Assembly: GCA_000727475.1 (NCBI GenBank)
Contig: KL647288.1
Span: forward strand, 3,715,604-3,779,603
Source of the DNA: Sarcocystis neurona
Lineage: Eukaryota > Apicomplexa > Conoidasida > Eucoccidiorida > Sarcocystidae
Length of the DNA: 64,000 nt
Reading direction: 5' to 3'
The stretch's first letter is position 1, and each line of letters opens with the position of its first letter. This document shows positions 61,310 through 64,000 of the stretch, piece by piece. A program made the translations under genes and the position numbers. The notes beneath the pieces are model-generated. The model saw only the letters and a list, made by a program, of their open reading frames with translations, ran no database searches and had not been told where the DNA came from.

Positions 61310-64000
61310 ATGAATCGTCTACTCAGTATCCAGCCTGAGCAGAAAGGGATTCTTGTATCCAGGTCAAGACTGGTAGTCGTCAAAGGCGGGGCATGCGACT
61401 TCTACACCATTCAGCTGACAGATCGCGTGGAGACGCCCGTGGTTATTTCCATCCGTGCGACGCACGGAGAAGTGCAGGTGACTCCAGATACTCTACAGAT
61501 AAAACCAGAGGATTACAATGAAAAACGGCGGATTGTGGTCGTGGGGTAAGCGTCTCAACTGCACAGGCAGACCTGGGAACACACCCAGCACTGCAGCAGA
61601 AGCTACACTGGCCGGCGCCACTTACATTGAGTAGTATAACCTATTTCAAGAAAGCATTCACGTTGTCTGTAGGATCAGCGGTATTTTCAGCCCGACGGTA
61701 GGAGGGCGCTGTTTGCATTGGCGCACTTCGGCGATACTCGGGAACTAACCTAGCCGGCGACGCGACTGGACATAGCAGGGGGCGGCCCGCACATGAATGG
61801 TGGTGGCACTTGAACCGCGCCTCAACTTTACGCTGTCGTGCAGAAGCCGTGATACACCCGTGCAAGTGTAAGAAAAGAAGATACCGAGTAACTGCGTGTC
61901 CTGCGCACGTACGCACGCATGGACCCATCACCGCCGGGACAGGTGTACACACAGTGAATGGGCAAACCGTTCAATCGCTGCTCGCCAGTGCAGCCAGAAG
62001 CCCGCTTGAGGGACACATAATACACTCCTGAATACATAGAAACATAGAATTCGGAATTAGTATGTAGATCCTTATCGTTGAAACGCTGCACGACAATCGT
62101 ACGGGTGTACGATGTGTGCCTGCACCTGTGTCTAACTTCAAGCGTGAGTATGTTTCGCGCGAGCGCGCCTGCGCACAGCTTGTTGTGTTGCACGTGGTGT
62201 GCCTTTGCGAATGGCGCTTGGTCGCTCGCGAGCTTGTATGTATGCAAGAGGTACGCAAGCTGTCGAGTACATGCCCAGGGTACTACTGTGTATGTGTACG
62301 AGTATACATGTGTGAACGCGAATGCGCACACCAAGACACGCGTGTTCGTATTTATATGTAAGAAGTACTTGTGTGCGCCACATACGTGTATGCCTGCATC
62401 TCTTTCATTCTGTTCTGCGCTGCGCTACGAGAAGGGCTGCGCCCGCGTGTACCCTCTGAAGAAAGAAGGCACCCGTGTTTCGTAGTATCGCGCAGCGTCT
62501 CTGTTCACTAGGCGACTCTGACGTATCTGCATGCCTTCCAGAAGAGCATACTCTGACTTGCGTAGTTGAAGTAGCCAGTTGCCCTCACTGTCACTTTGAA
62601 ACGTTCACCGGTAACCATTAGAATCAGAACCACCAGCTGTTGCAAGCAGGTCTCAGTCAGCTACGACAGAGGCGTGTTTCATTTCGCGAATGTGTCTTGC
62701 TTGAGCATTCTGATTTGTACTCTACAGTGGATGTGTGTCGTGTATATTATAGTGAGCTTGTCGGGAAAACTCCGTCGTCGTCTGCGTTGTGCGCTATGGA
62801 GTTGTGTTCGCTAAGCCCGTCTGCACGTACATATAAATATTTGTAACATAGGGTACCTGAAATATACATGTACATGAGTATCTACATATACGTGACACTG
62901 CAGAGTTGTCACTACCCACCTGTTGCCCCCAGTTAGCATCTGTGGTAGAGGACGCGCGTTAAACACGTGTATGTGGTATTTACAGAAGAGATTTCATGTG
63001 AGCCGCGGGGGCGCCTGGAGGGTCTAGTAATGTGGCCACCACAGCAGTCACGTTCGCTTTTGTAGACGTTCAGCTTACTACTCATCTCTTCATTCATACT
63101 AGAAGACGCTGTGCGACCCATCTATTTCCAAACGTTTCTGAAAATATTCCAGTAGGTACGCTCGCCGTAAAGTATACCACGGTCCTGTGACGGTGCTGCA
63201 CGGTTGCGTGGTTGCATATTGTACCGCTCTCTATCCAACTATGTGCACGAAACCGCAACATCGATTGGTCAGTCACTTGCTGTGTGCTGCGGTAATCGTC
63301 TCTAGAGCTGCATCTGTATGCAGCCGTACTGTATTCGCGTGCTGTGTACTGTGGTAATTGTCATTAGAGCCGTTCCTGTTACCAGTCGTATTGATTTCAA
63401 GAGCGGTGTACGGTTTCCCTTCAGTTTGATGGCTGTCAGAACAGCTGCAACATATTTCAGGCGAAGACACAATTCTTCGTAGTCCAGTTGTTACTACAAC
63501 AGAAGTTCCCACGTGTACGACAGCGTGCAGAGCACCTGCCATTGCTACACTTGCTGGTTGTTCACTCGCGTTTTTGCCCTACGTATAGACGCAGGGAACG
63601 AGGAGCTCCAGAGTCGACAGAGGATAGCGGCGGTCACACGGAGTTATTGCACTTTGTGAGCAGTAAAACTCCCAAATATGACGGCTTTGCTTTCCGTCTG
63701 CCAGTAACACTGGTTTCTGCCCGGGGCACCGTGCTGCTCTCCTTTGGCAGTAACATAAACCTCCAGCTTGCCCAGGAATGCTCGAAGAACAACAGAACAT
63801 TTGTGACGAAACCGAAAAGCGTAAGCAGACTGCAGCAGCTACTGTGCACCGATCGAACACGCAGCAGAAAGTTTGGTACAGTCGTATTTCCGAACCTGCC
63901 TCACTCAGTAGGCCGCCGTACGTTCCCGGCCACTTGCCGCTGTCTGGGGACAACACTTTTCAATTGCACTCAGCTTATTGGTAACAGGCACTAGTCTTTC
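61310..64000 (+). CDS. 5' part of a gene with a beta-sandwich-like N-terminus
   Basis: Exon 1, 61310-61545, starts MNRLLSIQPEQKGILVSRSR and contains VVVKGGACDFYTIQL, ETPVVISIRATHGEVQVTPD and TLQIKPEDYNEKRRIVVVG before a GTAAGC donor (phase 2). The pattern V-x-GG-x-Y-x-I-x-L...PV-x-I...V-x-V-x-P..L resembles Calx-beta or cadherin-like beta-sandwich repeats. That is a fold-level guess. Later candidate exons are 62542-62610 (EHTLTCVVEVASCPHCHFET), 63461-63582 (EDTILRSPVVTTTEVPTC, ending AGCSLAFLPY) and 63776-63820 (ECSKNNRTFVTKPKS); these three agree in phase with each other. Exon 1 does not join exon 2 in phase, so at least one exon is missing. The gene probably continues beyond the window. Confidence 0.45.
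63278..63395. repeat. Tandem duplication, unit about 61 bp
   Basis: GCTGTGT(G/A)CTG(C/T)GGTAAT(C/T)GTC, then (T)AGAGC, recurs at about 63279 and 63340. It lies in a presumed intron of the plus-strand gene. Confidence 0.8.

Overview
The window is nuclear DNA of an intron-rich eukaryote of roughly even base composition. Seven to twelve genes lie in 64 kb, separated by long spacers with short tandem duplications and TA microsatellites. Gene content (ribosomal proteins, a flagellar axoneme protein, a Cys-type glutathione peroxidase, an organelle-type DEAD-box helicase), very small exons, conventional GT-AG introns and alveolate-like ribosomal protein sequences suggest a coccidian apicomplexan with an expanded genome, most likely in the Sarcocystidae (Sarcocystis-like). 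The species call is inference from reading alone.

Six genes could be assembled exon by exon with consistent reading phase and family homology. From left to right: a 189-aa thioredoxin-type glutathione peroxidase (minus, 4 exons, 973-5172); a DEAD-box RNA helicase of about 800 aa or more (plus, 10 coding exons, 9472-18066, N-terminus uncertain); CFAP161, a ciliary microtubule-doublet protein (minus, 7 exons, 19849-24487); TMEM43 (minus, 6 exons, 28279-33561) with a decayed duplicate of its fifth exon in the preceding intron; ribosomal protein eL31 (plus, 3 exons with a 7-nt first exon, 41065-43972); and ribosomal protein uS2/RPSA (minus, 4 exons, 49485-54348).

Between them lie less certain genes. 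A minus-strand gene of unknown function occupies about 24.65-27.56 kb. A possible roadblock/LAMTOR3-like gene lies at 34.27-36.30 kb (minus). An unidentified multi-exon plus-strand gene lies at 37.9-39.0 kb. A minus ORF of 132 aa ends at 44748. Weak genes lie at 54.9-55.7 kb (plus) and 59.4 kb (minus). A plus-strand gene starts at 61310 and runs off or near the right edge.

The genes do not form an operon-like unit; each is a separate housekeeping or stage-related gene. Recurring themes are tandem duplications of 50-165 bp inside introns and spacers (at least eleven sites) and long pyrimidine-rich tracts on the sense strand just upstream of coding starts. I found no tRNA, rRNA, CRISPR array, reverse transcriptase or viral gene. 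No gene system here looks wholly new. The features most worth following up are the decayed TMEM43 exon, the EEAD helicase with micro-exons, the putatively myristoylated peroxidase, and the unidentified genes.
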